A program made the position numbers and the translations under genes. The notes below the pieces were generated by a model, which did not search any database, was not told the origin of the DNA, and worked only from the letters and a program-made list of their open reading frames with translations. A stretch of 64,000 nt of DNA, taken from assembly GCA_016235045.1 (NCBI GenBank), contig JACRME010000008.1, positions 62,001 to 126,000 of the forward strand. Reading direction: 5' to 3'. Positions 1 to 8,021 of the stretch are shown one piece after another (position 1 is the stretch's first letter; each line of letters begins with the position of its first letter). Source of the stretch: Nitrosomonadales bacterium. GTDB lineage: Bacteria > Pseudomonadota > Gammaproteobacteria > Burkholderiales > Gallionellaceae.

Positions 1-342
1 TGCATGGAAATGCTGGAGCATGTGCCCGATCCGGCCGCCGTGGTCGCCGCCTGCGCCAAGCTGGCGAAGCCGAACGGCCATGTGTTTTTCTCCACCCTCA
101 ACCGCAACCCGAAGTCGTACCTGTTTGCCATCCTCGGCGCGGAATATGTGCTCAATCTGCTGCCGCGCGGCACGCATGATTTCGCCAAGTTCATCAAGCC
201 TTCCGAGCTTGCGCAGTGGTGCCGCGACGCGGAACTGAATGTCTCCGACATCACCGGCATGAGCTACAACCCGCTGAACCAGAGCTATTCGCTCGGGCGC
301 GACACCGGCGTCAATTATCTGGTGGCCTGCCAACGTGGTTGA
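1..342 (+). CDS. ubiG: UbiG, ubiquinone biosynthesis O-methyltransferase (C-terminal part, cut by window edge)
   Basis: This is the last 113 codons of a SAM-dependent methyltransferase; the start and the SAM-binding glycine loop lie outside the window. The visible part begins with the EMLEHVPDP strand motif typical of UbiG, followed by [13 protein letters not shown] and a C-terminal segment ending NYLVACQRG. In the family, UbiG performs both O-methylations of the ubiquinone head group at the inner membrane. The stop at 340-342 overlaps the GTG start of gph by 8 bases, so the two are probably translationally coupled. A ubiG-gph pair is common in beta- and gammaproteobacteria, which supports both calls. 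Confidence 0.93.
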   Translation, partial: CMEMLEHVPDPAAVVAACAKLAKPNGHVFFSTLNRNPKSYLFAILGAEYVLNLLPRGTHDFAKFIKPSELAQWCRDAELNVSDITGMSYNPLNQSYSLGRDTGVNYLVACQRG

Positions 343-988
343 AGCCGTCCTCTTCGATCTCGACGGCACTTTTGCCGATACCGCGCCCGATCTGGGGGCG
401 GCGCTCAACCACGTGCGCGCGTTACGCGACCTGCCGCCGCTGCCCCTGGAAACCATCCGGCCCCAGGCTTCGCACGGTTCGCGTGGATTGCTCAAGCTGG
501 GCCTGAATATCGATCCCGACACGCCCAATTACGAGGAAGTGCGCGACGCATTTTTGCAGTATTACGAAAACCATATTTGCGACCAGACACGCCTGTTTCC
601 CGGCATGTCGGCATTGGTCGCGGAACTTGAGCGGCACGAACTGCCCTGGGGCATTGTCACCAACAAGCCGCACCGCTATACCGTGCCGCTGATGGAAAAA
701 CTCGGCTATGCCAAACGCGCGGCCTGCCTCGTCAGCGGGGATACTTGCGCCCGCTCCAAGCCGCACCCGATGCCGTTGCTGCATGCTGCGGAATTGATGG
801 GCGTTGCGCCCGACAATTGCATCTACCTGGGCGACGACCTGCGCGACATGGAAGCGGCGCAAGCGGCCAGCATGATCGGCATCGTCGCCGCCTACGGCTA
901 CATCGACCCAATAGCCGACCTTGCCGCTTGGCCTTGTGTCGGCAGAGTACCCACCCCATTTGCTTTACTGCGTTACATCCAGAGTTGA
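335..988 (+). CDS. gph: Phosphoglycolate phosphatase, HAD family
   Basis: A 217-residue HAD-superfamily phosphatase. The catalytic DxD motif is in [14 protein letters not shown], giving nucleophile Asp8 and acid/base Asp10. Motif II is the Thr of IVTNKP, motif III is around KPHPMPLL, and motif IV is [11 protein letters not shown]. Size and motifs fit Gph, which removes phosphate from 2-phosphoglycolate produced by RuBisCO oxygenation or DNA repair. The GTG start at 335 lies inside the ubiG stop region. A different HAD substrate cannot be excluded by motif alone, but the ubiG neighbour favours Gph. Confidence 0.9.
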   Translation: MVEAVLFDLDGTFADTAPDLGAALNHVRALRDLPPLPLETIRPQASHGSRGLLKLGLNIDPDTPNYEEVRDAFLQYYENHICDQTRLFPGMSALVAELERHELPWGIVTNKPHRYTVPLMEKLGYAKRAACLVSGDTCARSKPHPMPLLHAAELMGVAPDNCIYLGDDLRDMEAAQAASMIGIVAAYGYIDPIADLAAWPCVGRVPTPFALLRYIQS

Positions 989-1033
989 ACGGCGTTATCA
1001 TGCCCTCATAACAAAAAGGGCGGGCTTAGGAGT

Positions 1034-2419
1034 ATGGAAGAAGGACGAAACGGGGACGATTCCCCTCTCAATCCGACACAAGACAGTATCCAGGAGATAT
1101 TGCACAAGGTCATCATCGCCCACCAGCAGGCGCTGGCCTTGCTGCAACAGACAGAAACGGCTTATGGCCGCCTCGTTCCGCACCAGTTGCTCAATCTGCT
1201 GGAAGCCAAAAGTATCGTAGACGTGAAACTCGGCGACCAGGTCGAGCGCAAGATGACCATCATGTTCACGGACATTCGCGACTTCACCCCCTTGTCCGAA
1301 TCGATGACGCCTGCCGAGAATTTCGAATTCATCAATTCGTATCTCAGCCAGATGGAGCCGGTCCTCAGCCGCCATCGCGGCATCATCGACAAATATATCG
1401 GCGATGCCATCATGGCGCTGTTCGAGCACGGCGCGGACGACGCGGTGAGCGGCGCAATCGCCATGCTGGAAAGGCTGAGCTACTACAACGCCGGACGCGT
1501 ACGCGCAGGCTACTCACCCATCAGCATCGGCATCGGGCTGAACACCGGCATGGTCATGATCGGCACCGTGGGCGGCATCAACCGCATGGACAGCACGGTG
1601 ATCGGCGATGCGGTCAACCTGACGGCACGCCTGGAGGAGGCCACCAAAACCTACCATGCCCCGCTCATCATCAGCCAGAACACGCTGTACGACCTTGACG
1701 ACCCCGGCAAATACGACATCCGCTTCCTGGATCGAATCCGCGTAAAGGGAAAGTCGCAGCCGCTCTCCATCTACGAAGTCTTCGACAACAACGCCGAAGA
1801 ACTGCGCAGCAGCAAACGGCAAAGCCTGGCGTCGTTTGAGAAAGCCGTCGCCTATTACCACCTGAAAGACATCGCCAAAGCCGTCCCGCTGTTCAAGCAG
1901 TGCATCGATATATCACCGGAAGACTTCCCGTCGCTCATCTATCTGGAGCGCTGCTACGAATACCAGGCCACCGGACAGCACCTGGGAACCGGCGAGTTGC
2001 AGACCGAACTGGCGTGGAAAGAAGAACAACATACCGGCCTGCCCGAAATCGACAAGGCGCACCGCAAACTGATGGAGCGCATCAACACGCTCACCGCACA
2101 AATCGACCAGGACGCATGCGGCAATTTCGCCGACATCTTCCCTTTCCTGTCCCAGCACAACCGGCAGCTTTTTCCCGTCGAAGAAGAGATGATGCGCGAG
2201 CACGACTATCCTTTTGCCGAAGGCCATGCTCAGGAGCACAAACGCTTCATCGAGAACCTCGCCGAACTGGAAATGAAGGCCAAAAACAGCACCGAAGACC
2301 CGCGCTACCTCGCCTACCGCACCGAATTGCTGCTGCTCGACTGGTTCGCCTCGCACGCCAACAAAGCCGACCGCCACTTCGCCCGCTCCCTGCAAAGCAA
2401 CAAGCCAAGGCAAAACTGA
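1034..2419 (+). CDS. Class III nucleotide cyclase - TPR-like linker - hemerythrin fusion
   Basis: A 461-residue soluble protein. The cyclase domain is at about 72-250: metal-binding Asp80 (MFTDIRDF) and Asp124 (YIGDAIM), Lys120, Thr188 in place of the purine-specifying Asp, and Asn195/Arg199 (AVNLTAR). Lys plus Thr is the class IIIb adenylate cyclase pattern, a group that includes bicarbonate-responsive enzymes. Residues 262-312 look like one or two TPR helices. Residues 327-450 are a bacteriohemerythrin domain with His343, Glu383, His398, His402, His441 and Asp446. Spacing matches the family exactly except that Leu379 occupies a His-ligand position. AGGAG lies 2 bases before the ATG. cAMP production tuned by oxygen or iron state is inference. 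There is no membrane segment. Confidence 0.85.
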   Translation: MEEGRNGDDSPLNPTQDSIQEILHKVIIAHQQALALLQQTETAYGRLVPHQLLNLLEAKSIVDVKLGDQVERKMTIMFTDIRDFTPLSESMTPAENFEFINSYLSQMEPVLSRHRGIIDKYIGDAIMALFEHGADDAVSGAIAMLERLSYYNAGRVRAGYSPISIGIGLNTGMVMIGTVGGINRMDSTVIGDAVNLTARLEEATKTYHAPLIISQNTLYDLDDPGKYDIRFLDRIRVKGKSQPLSIYEVFDNNAEELRSSKRQSLASFEKAVAYYHLKDIAKAVPLFKQCIDISPEDFPSLIYLERCYEYQATGQHLGTGELQTELAWKEEQHTGLPEIDKAHRKLMERINTLTAQIDQDACGNFADIFPFLSQHNRQLFPVEEEMMREHDYPFAEGHAQEHKRFIENLAELEMKAKNSTEDPRYLAYRTELLLLDWFASHANKADRHFARSLQSNKPRQN

Positions 2420-2425
2420 TATAAT
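2420..2425 (+). promoter_or_regulatory. -10 element (TATAAT) of ssrA promoter
   Basis: A perfect TATAAT begins at the base after the TGA stop (2417-2419) of the cyclase-hemerythrin gene. Transcription would start near 2432, about 20 bases before the mature tmRNA 5' end, leaving a short leader for RNase P removal. No convincing -35 is visible at the expected distance, so only the -10 is claimed. Confidence 0.6.
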
Positions 2426-2451
2426 TCGCACAGCTAGTAGCAAACCGAACC

Positions 2452-2821
2452 GGGGGCGACCTGGCTTCGACGTGGGTTACAAAGCAGTGTAGGGCATACC
2501 GAGGACCCGCCACCTCGTAAATCAGCTGGAAAACCAATAGTCGCAAACGACGAAAAGTACGCTCTAGCCGCTTAACCGGTTAGACCTCACACCCTGGTGT
2601 CCGTGCAGGGGCTCGATACCGCAAGGTTGAGATGAGTGAGGTCATTTACACGGAATCGTGTCGTGCAGGGTCACTTTGCACGAAGCTAAAACCAAGGTGA
2701 CTCGTCCTGTAGCAGCCTGTCGGTTGGCGTCTGCCGGATAAAATCAAATAACCAGACTAAGTATGTAGAACTGCCTGTAGAGGGCTCGCGGACGGGGGTT
2801 CAATTCCCCCCGCCTCCACCA
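2452..2821 (+). ncRNA. ssrA: Transfer-messenger RNA (tmRNA)
   Basis: One-piece tmRNA. The 5' end GGGGGCGACCTGG pairs with the 3' CGCCTCC ahead of the encoded ACCA, and the T-arm GGGTTCAATTCCC is visible near the 3' end. The tag reading frame at 2543-2575 encodes ANDEKYALAA and stops at TAA. This differs from the E. coli tag ANDENYALAA by Lys for Asn. The RNA rescues stalled ribosomes with SmpB and marks the nascent peptide for proteolysis. Exact ends are inferred from acceptor pairing. Confidence 0.97.
2543..2575 (+). other. tmRNA peptide-tag reading frame (ANDEKYALAA, stop)
   Basis: Ten codons from GCA to GCT followed by TAA. The C-terminal ALAA is the degron recognised by ClpXP-type proteases in known systems. 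Confidence 0.95.
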
Positions 2822-2831
2822 ATAAAACATA

Positions 2832-2860
2832 AAGCTCATCTGTAAGGGTGGGCTTTTTTG
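2832..2860 (+). terminator. Rho-independent terminator of ssrA
   Basis: Arms AAGCTCA and TGGGCTT (one G-T pair) are separated by a 10-base loop and followed by a run of T. It sits 10 bases after the tmRNA 3' end. Confidence 0.8.
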
Positions 2861-3020
2861 TTTGGATCTCATCAACAAGACTTTCTGAGCCCTTTTTCAG
2901 GCTTTTTGCACAGAAAAACCGTATCGCTCAGCCACATAAAAAGCTGATAACATGAAACCCACTTCCTGGGAGTCGGACAAACGGGGGGCTTGGGGGACGA
3001 CCATGAACTGCGCGTGGCAG

Positions 3021-3046
3021 TATCGTGTATTTCAGCCAACACGATA
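3021..3046. promoter_or_regulatory. Inverted repeat, candidate operator upstream of the FadL-like gene
   Basis: Perfect 8-base arms TATCGTGT and ACACGATA are separated by 10 bases, 60 bases upstream of the GTG start. The region from 2861 to 3105 otherwise shows no gene. The arm spacing suits a dimeric regulator, but no protein is identified. Confidence 0.4.
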
Positions 3047-3105
3047 TGAACTGAGCAGCCGAGTGGTTTAAGGGTATCGGCACACCATATATTTAGGAGG
3101 TATGT

Positions 3106-4386
3106 GTGATCATTTCTGCGCGCGGAAAAATTCTTCTGATCTTGTCTTTGCTGTGCGGTGGCGAATTCGCCGTGGCGGACGAGTTTCACTATAACAACAT
3201 GTTGATCGGCGATCGTGCTGCCGGTATGGGAGGGGCTTACACTGCGATTTCCGATGATGCGACCGGCTTGTACTACAACCCGGCAGGTATAGTTTACGTG
3301 GGCGACAAGAATTTTTCTGCCAGCGTCAACGCTTATTATTCCCAATCGAAAAAGTACGAGAACGTTTTTGGAAATCAATCGTTCGAACGCAACTCTTCCG
3401 CGTTACTGGCGAATTATTTCGGAATCGTCAAACCATTTGGGAGATACAAAATTGGTTTTTCTTATGCCGTTCCGGATGCCGTAAGTGAAAATCAGAACCA
3501 GGTATTTACCAACATAACAAATTTAACGTCCCGATTTACCATTAACCTGAACAATCGAGATAGTACTTATAATTTTGGCCCCTCCATTGCGACAGAAATC
3601 AATGACGATCTCTCAGTCGGAATTACGCTCTACGCGCATCAACGTGATGCACAACTCATCCTCAATCAATTTGTTGAAAGCCTTGACCCGAATACAAGCG
3701 CGCCAAGCGCACGATGGGAAAACAATTACTTCAGGATAAACGAAACGGGAATCAAGCCAATTTTAGGCGTCTCCTGGTCTCCGGCAGAGAAGTTGTCGCT
3801 GGGACTCTCCTTATCCAAAACATTTGTGCTTAACTCAAGCACAAGCCAGCAAGTAACTTGCTACGACAATTCCATTTACGACCCAACCAACAATCAAGCA
3901 ACATGCTTTAACGGTGCTACCGCGCCAACCTTGCAGGTTCCTACTCACTCGAATTCTGGAATAAAAAGAGATTACCCGGCACGTTTAGCTCTTGGTGCTG
4001 CATATTTTTCAAGCCGGGATCTTCTCGTTACTGCCGACTGGAGCTATCACACAGCGGTTAATGACCCCGTCTACGGTGACAAGGTGGCTACATACAATGT
4101 GGCGTTTGGCACCGAGTACTATTTGACACGTAAATGGGCAGTCAGAGCAGGTTTCTTCACTAATATGTCTAACGCGCAGGATATTCAGGAAGGTGTTACC
4201 AAAATCCCTGAACAGATCAATCTGTATGGAGCAAGCCTAAGCCTTTCCAATTTTTCCGGAACTTCGTCGGTAACGGTGGGGGGAAGTGTTAATTACGGCA
4301 AAGGCAAGTCACAAATTCTCAGTAACTATAGCGTCCAGAACGCCACCACACTCGGCTGGCTCTTTTTCTTGTCTTCTTCGTATTGA
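3106..4386 (+). CDS. FadL/TodX-family outer-membrane transport protein
   Basis: A 426-residue barrel protein with an N-terminal signal peptide (hydrophobic LLILSLLCGG, likely cleavage after FAVA). The mature start contains DRAAGMGGAYTAISDDATGLYYNPAG, summarised as the conserved N-terminal FadL-family hatch: GMGGA, DDATGLYYNPAG. The C-terminus ends FFLSSSY, as expected for barrel assembly. The family moves long-chain fatty acids or hydrocarbons across the outer membrane; the substrate here is unknown. The GTG start is chosen because AGGAGG lies 5 bases upstream. The gene is visibly more AT-rich than its neighbours and sits directly after ssrA, which hints at transfer. Confidence 0.8.
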   Translation: MIISARGKILLILSLLCGGEFAVADEFHYNNMLIGDRAAGMGGAYTAISDDATGLYYNPAGIVYVGDKNFSASVNAYYSQSKKYENVFGNQSFERNSSALLANYFGIVKPFGRYKIGFSYAVPDAVSENQNQVFTNITNLTSRFTINLNNRDSTYNFGPSIATEINDDLSVGITLYAHQRDAQLILNQFVESLDPNTSAPSARWENNYFRINETGIKPILGVSWSPAEKLSLGLSLSKTFVLNSSTSQQVTCYDNSIYDPTNNQATCFNGATAPTLQVPTHSNSGIKRDYPARLALGAAYFSSRDLLVTADWSYHTAVNDPVYGDKVATYNVAFGTEYYLTRKWAVRAGFFTNMSNAQDIQEGVTKIPEQINLYGASLSLSNFSGTSSVTVGGSVNYGKGKSQILSNYSVQNATTLGWLFFLSSSY

Positions 4387-4410
4387 TTTACTCTGAGCAA
4401 ACCCGCATTC

Positions 4411-4433
4411 CTCCCTCTCCAAGGGAGAGGGAG
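4411..4433. repeat. GC-rich hairpin repeat (CTCCCTCTCC family)
   Basis: Perfect 10-base arms CTCCCTCTCC and GGAGAGGGAG have a 3-base loop, between two convergent genes. It resembles half of the repeats found inside earP and folC. It has no T-run, but it may still act as a transcription barrier for the FadL-like gene. Confidence 0.65.
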
Positions 4434-4447
4434 CGCTCAGTGTTTGC

Positions 4448-5293
4448 CTAACGGCTTTCCTTCAACGCCTTCGTCGCTGCAGCAAAGCGCTTCTGGTTGT
4501 TTGCCGCGCTGCCGGTGTCGATACCGTTGGCCGCGATGGCCTCGTTGATTTGCGAAATCCTTGAGTTGATCGTCGGGTGCGTCTGGTCCGGATCGGGAGT
4601 TTTTTCCTTGATCGGACGGATCCGATCCAGATATCGCGCCAGACCCGTTGCATCGTAACCGCCTAGTCCGCAAATCATCGCGGCTGTCTTGTCGGCTTGC
4701 ATCTCGTCCTCGCGCTTGTACCCGTCGGTGAAGATCATTTCGAACCCCTTGTCGACCGCTTGCGCGAACGCAGCGCGGGCCGATTCCGAGCTTCCGCCCA
4801 CCAGTTGCGCCAAACCTGTCGTAATGGAGTCATCCACCCCTTTTATTTTCAACTCCTTGACCACATGCATTTCCGTCACGTGGCCAATTTCATGGGCCAG
4901 CACCCCGGCCAGTTCGGACTCGTCCTTCATCAGCCGCAACGCGCCTTCCGTCACAAACACATAGCCGCCCGGAGCGGCGTAGGCGTTCACGGTGTTCGTA
5001 TCGAGAATCATGAAGTGATATTCCAGCTCCGGCCGGTTCGTGCTGCGCGCCAGCGAAAGTCCAACCAGATTGACGTACTTGATTAACTCGGGATCGTTAT
5101 ACGCCTTGTACCGCCCCAGTATCCGCGCGGATATTTCCCTGCCGAATGCAACCTCGGCATCCACATCCCCCGTCGTCATTTCTTCTTCTGCCGATGCACG
5201 TTCGCGCCAATTTGCCTCGGCCGCCCCCAGCGAGAAAGAAGCTGCGGCAAATGCGACCAGCATTGAAATCTTGATGAGATTATGCAGCTTCAT
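4448..5293 (-). CDS. Periplasmic M48-family metallopeptidase
   Basis: A 281-residue secreted protease. The signal peptide is residues 1-25 (VAFAAASFSLGAAEA). The zinc site is HEIGH at 134-138 with third ligand Glu197 in REDEMQAD. The substrate-strand motif NAYAAPGGYVFVTEGAL is also present. This is the Ste24/LoiP/BepA-like group, which degrades or refolds outer-membrane proteins. Its ATG overlaps the stop of the SH3 gene (ATGA), and the CHASE2 cyclase precedes that, so the three form one leftward operon. The C-terminus lacks the long TPR region of BepA, so LoiP-like is the closer fit. Confidence 0.85.
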   Translation of the reverse strand: MKLHNLIKISMLVAFAAASFSLGAAEANWRERASAEEEMTTGDVDAEVAFGREISARILGRYKAYNDPELIKYVNLVGLSLARSTNRPELEYHFMILDTNTVNAYAAPGGYVFVTEGALRLMKDESELAGVLAHEIGHVTEMHVVKELKIKGVDDSITTGLAQLVGGSSESARAAFAQAVDKGFEMIFTDGYKREDEMQADKTAAMICGLGGYDATGLARYLDRIRPIKEKTPDPDQTHPTINSRISQINEAIAANGIDTGSAANNQKRFAAATKALKESR

Positions 5294-5778
5294 GGTTTGC
5301 TCCCTTCCGCGAACTGGGTCACTTCATCGTCGCTGAACGACAAAGCTTCCATTCTGCCGAGTGCGGTGTAATCAACGCGCTCTTCGGTATCGGCGCGCAT
5401 CCGGTCTTCCTTGGTCAGGCCGCGGGCCGCAGCGGCACTGGCAAATGCCGACGACCTGCGCCGCACCCCCATCTTGATCTCGGCATCGTTTGCCTTGATA
5501 AATCCCCGTTTCTGGAGCGGGGGATGCGTCGATACGAGCAGCGACGAGACATATCCCTCCTTGTTGCCGTTCGCCACCTTGATCCAGATGCCTTCCCGGC
5601 CCTTCATGTCGAGTTTCTGTCCCATCCCGACTTCCGCGACAACTTTCGACCTGAAGGAAGGCGCCGACAAAATCTTTGCCTTGACGCTCTGCACGTAATA
5701 AAACTGCTCCGCACACACCGCCGCCGCATAGAGCATGTTCGCCACCAACACTGCCAATAGCACAATATGCTTTTTCAT
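5290..5778 (-). CDS. Secreted bacterial SH3-domain protein
   Basis: A 162-residue exported protein. The signal peptide MKKHIVLLAVLVANMLYAAAVCA is followed by a bacterial SH3 fold: YVQSVKAKILSAPSFRSKVV, then GIWIKVA and GYVSSLLV. The C-terminal third is charged and probably disordered. The start is placed at MKKHIV because AGGAGG lies 6 bases before that ATG; a longer frame begins at 5823 without such a signal. It probably binds peptidoglycan or acts as a partner of the peptidase it overlaps. Specific function is unknown. Confidence 0.75.
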   Translation of the reverse strand: MKKHIVLLAVLVANMLYAAAVCAEQFYYVQSVKAKILSAPSFRSKVVAEVGMGQKLDMKGREGIWIKVANGNKEGYVSSLLVSTHPPLQKRGFIKANDAEIKMGVRRRSSAFASAAAARGLTKEDRMRADTEERVDYTALGRMEALSFSDDEVTQFAEGSKP

Positions 5779-5835
5779 GATTTCCTCCTGTTGCAAACAA
5801 TACGACCGAATCATTCTACCCAATATTTCAACCCG

Positions 5836-7782
5836 CTACGCCTTCCCGGCGGTAGAGCCTGTCGTGAAGATATCCACAGCCTGCCCCCTGCCCTTGACCG
5901 TTACATTCCCGATGCGCCTGCAATCGATCTTGTCCTTGATCTTCTCGTGAGTGTATTCCGAAAAAATCAGCGGAACCTTCTGTTCCTTGGTGATGCTTTC
6001 CAGCCGCGAAGCAAGGTTCACCGTATCGCCCACCACGGTGTAGTTCTTCTTGATTTCGGAACCGATGTTTCCTATGGTGGCCTCGCCCGTGTTGATGCCG
6101 ACGCCGATTGCGATCTCGTGCGCGAAACCGCGCTCCTTGAGTATGCGGTTGACTTCCTTGAGCCCCTCCAGCATTTCCTGCCCCGCCAGCACGGCCCGCT
6201 CCGCATGGTCGGTCGTTCTGACGGGCGCGCCCCAGAAAGCCATGATTGCATCGCCGATGTATTTGTCGATGGTGCCATTGTGCTTCAGGATGATGTCCGC
6301 CATCACCGTGAAGTGCACATTGAGCATTTCAACGATCTTCTCCGGCGTTTCGGTCTCGGACATGGTGGTGAATCCGCGGATGTCGGAGAACAGCACGGTA
6401 ATCTCGACCTTCTGGCCCGCGCTTGATTTCGCATAATCCTTGTAGTTATGCATCACCTCGTCCAGCACGTCTTTGGAGACGTATTGGGTAAAGAGATGGG
6501 AGACCCTGCGTTTCTCGGCGCCTTCAGTGAAAGTCAGGAAACCGAAGGACAGGAAACCGGTGGAGAACGTTGAAAACAGGAACGGCACCATTTCGACTTG
6601 CGCGTTCGATTCGAACGAAATAAATGCGTAACCAAGGTAGAGCGCCAGCATGGACAGGGGAACCAGAATCCTGACTGCGAACCTCCTTGAAAACATCACT
6701 GCCCAGCATGTCAGGAACACGCCGACGAATATCGAGAAATAGGTCAGTCTCCGGTCGGGCGGGTTCATGAAATCGTTCTGCAAATAGTTGCTGGCCAGAA
6801 AGGCGTGCAACATCACTCCGGGCGCGCTGGCCCCCATGGGGATCGCCTTCAGGTCGGCCGTCCCGACGGCGCTGGTGCCGATGAACACGATACTGTCCCT
6901 GAACTCGTTCGGGTTCACCAGCACATCGCCCGCATCGCCCTTTCTGATCTGCTGCAGCGACGAGAATACGCCGCTGATGGAATAGGTATCCACCTTGTCC
7001 AGCGCGTACATGTTGATGATGCAATTGCCCTCGGCATCGACGGGGATGGTATGTCCGTTTAGCTTGATCGAGCCATCCTTAATCTCGAAGTGCGTCGTGT
7101 TGTCGATAAAGGGGGCCAGGCCGAGCACCGGGAAATAATTTCCCTGATATTCGCGCAAGGGCTTCGTGCGGCGGTGGCCGTTGTCGCTGTCGGGCGTAAA
7201 TTCAACCACTGCCACCCCTTTGGAGGCTTCCGACAGTCCGTTGATGGGCAGGGAAAAGTTGTTGTTTTCCGCTCCATTTTTGACATGCAGCGCGCCGGAA
7301 ACATTTTTCAGTGCGAAACGCTTCACAAAATCCGCCGGGAGCGGCTGCCCCAACTCCGCATGTTCCTTGGCGCCCAGATCGGCCTGTTCCCGTCCGATCA
7401 TCATGCTGTGGTAGGCATTCTGAAAATCCCGGGTCGAGTTGCGCAATACGCCGTCGTTGGCCTGATCCTGCCTTTCCAGAAACAGGATATCGAAAAGCGC
7501 GGCTCTCGCCCCGCCCATTGAAAGGAAATCCAGCAAATCGGACCAGATCGCGCGCGGCCACGGCCACCTGCCGGCAATGTCGTTCATCGACTTCAGGGCC
7601 GCCTCGTCCACGAGAATGACCTTGATATTGCCGTCTACGGGCTTTTCCGAGCGCAACATCCTGGCCTGGACGTCGTAGGCAAAAAGCTCGGGTTTATTGA
7701 AGTAGCCAAACGTATATCCGGCTACGGAGACGGCGAACACCAGAAGCGCGATAAAAAGGGAAACGCCGACTTTATTGGTCAT
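5836..7782 (-). CDS. CHASE2-domain membrane adenylate/guanylate cyclase
   Basis: A 648-residue sensor. One transmembrane helix at 5-25 leads to a periplasmic CHASE2 domain (about 30-340; FDILF, DSIVFIGTSA, APGVMLHA). About three membrane helices follow at 345-418, then a cytoplasmic class III cyclase at 455-640. Cyclase residues are Asp467 (LFSDIRGF), Lys507, Asp511 (KYIGDAIM), Thr582, Asn589 and Arg593. Thr at the purine-selecting position points to the class IIIb type, like the hemerythrin fusion. CHASE2 ligands are mostly unknown. It is the first gene of the operon with the SH3 and M48 proteins, so the signal may concern the envelope (inference). Confidence 0.88.
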   Translation of the reverse strand: MTNKVGVSLFIALLVFAVSVAGYTFGYFNKPELFAYDVQARMLRSEKPVDGNIKVILVDEAALKSMNDIAGRWPWPRAIWSDLLDFLSMGGARAALFDILFLERQDQANDGVLRNSTRDFQNAYHSMMIGREQADLGAKEHAELGQPLPADFVKRFALKNVSGALHVKNGAENNNFSLPINGLSEASKGVAVVEFTPDSDNGHRRTKPLREYQGNYFPVLGLAPFIDNTTHFEIKDGSIKLNGHTIPVDAEGNCIINMYALDKVDTYSISGVFSSLQQIRKGDAGDVLVNPNEFRDSIVFIGTSAVGTADLKAIPMGASAPGVMLHAFLASNYLQNDFMNPPDRRLTYFSIFVGVFLTCWAVMFSRRFAVRILVPLSMLALYLGYAFISFESNAQVEMVPFLFSTFSTGFLSFGFLTFTEGAEKRRVSHLFTQYVSKDVLDEVMHNYKDYAKSSAGQKVEITVLFSDIRGFTTMSETETPEKIVEMLNVHFTVMADIILKHNGTIDKYIGDAIMAFWGAPVRTTDHAERAVLAGQEMLEGLKEVNRILKERGFAHEIAIGVGINTGEATIGNIGSEIKKNYTVVGDTVNLASRLESITKEQKVPLIFSEYTHEKIKDKIDCRRIGNVTVKGRGQAVDIFTTGSTAGKA

Positions 7783-7963
7783 GTTTGATTGACGGTTTGG
7801 TGTTACTCATTGTTTTTTCAGTGAAGAAATTCTCACCAACCTGTTTATCCACCCAGCGCTGGCACCATATTACCAATCGCCGACCTCGGTCAAGTATATA
7901 TATGTCTCCCGATTCAGCCATATAGTCCGATTTGCCTATACAATTTCCGCAAGTTTCGGTATA

Positions 7964-7983
7964 GGATTCGCCACTGCGAATCC
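7964..7983. repeat. Short perfect hairpin upstream of lipoprotein gene
   Basis: Arms GGATTCGC and GCGAATCC with a 4-base loop, 38 bases upstream of the lipoprotein start. An overlapping outer pair CCTATA/TATAGG lies just upstream. Between 7783 and 8021 nothing else was recognised. It could be an operator or an mRNA leader hairpin. Confidence 0.4.
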
Positions 7984-8021
7984 TGTACTTATTGTCGAAC
8001 CTAACAACGGAGGTGAATGTC

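Noticed and set aside
2872-3378. A 168-codon minus-strand frame between ssrA and the FadL-like gene
   Set aside because: It overlaps the signal peptide and conserved N-terminus of the FadL-like gene, lacks a ribosome site and family features, and is probably chance.
2452-4386. Genomic island integrated at the ssrA 3' end
   Set aside because: No integrase is present and no second copy of the tmRNA 3' end (GGGTTCAATTCCCC...) was found in the window, so only composition hints remain.
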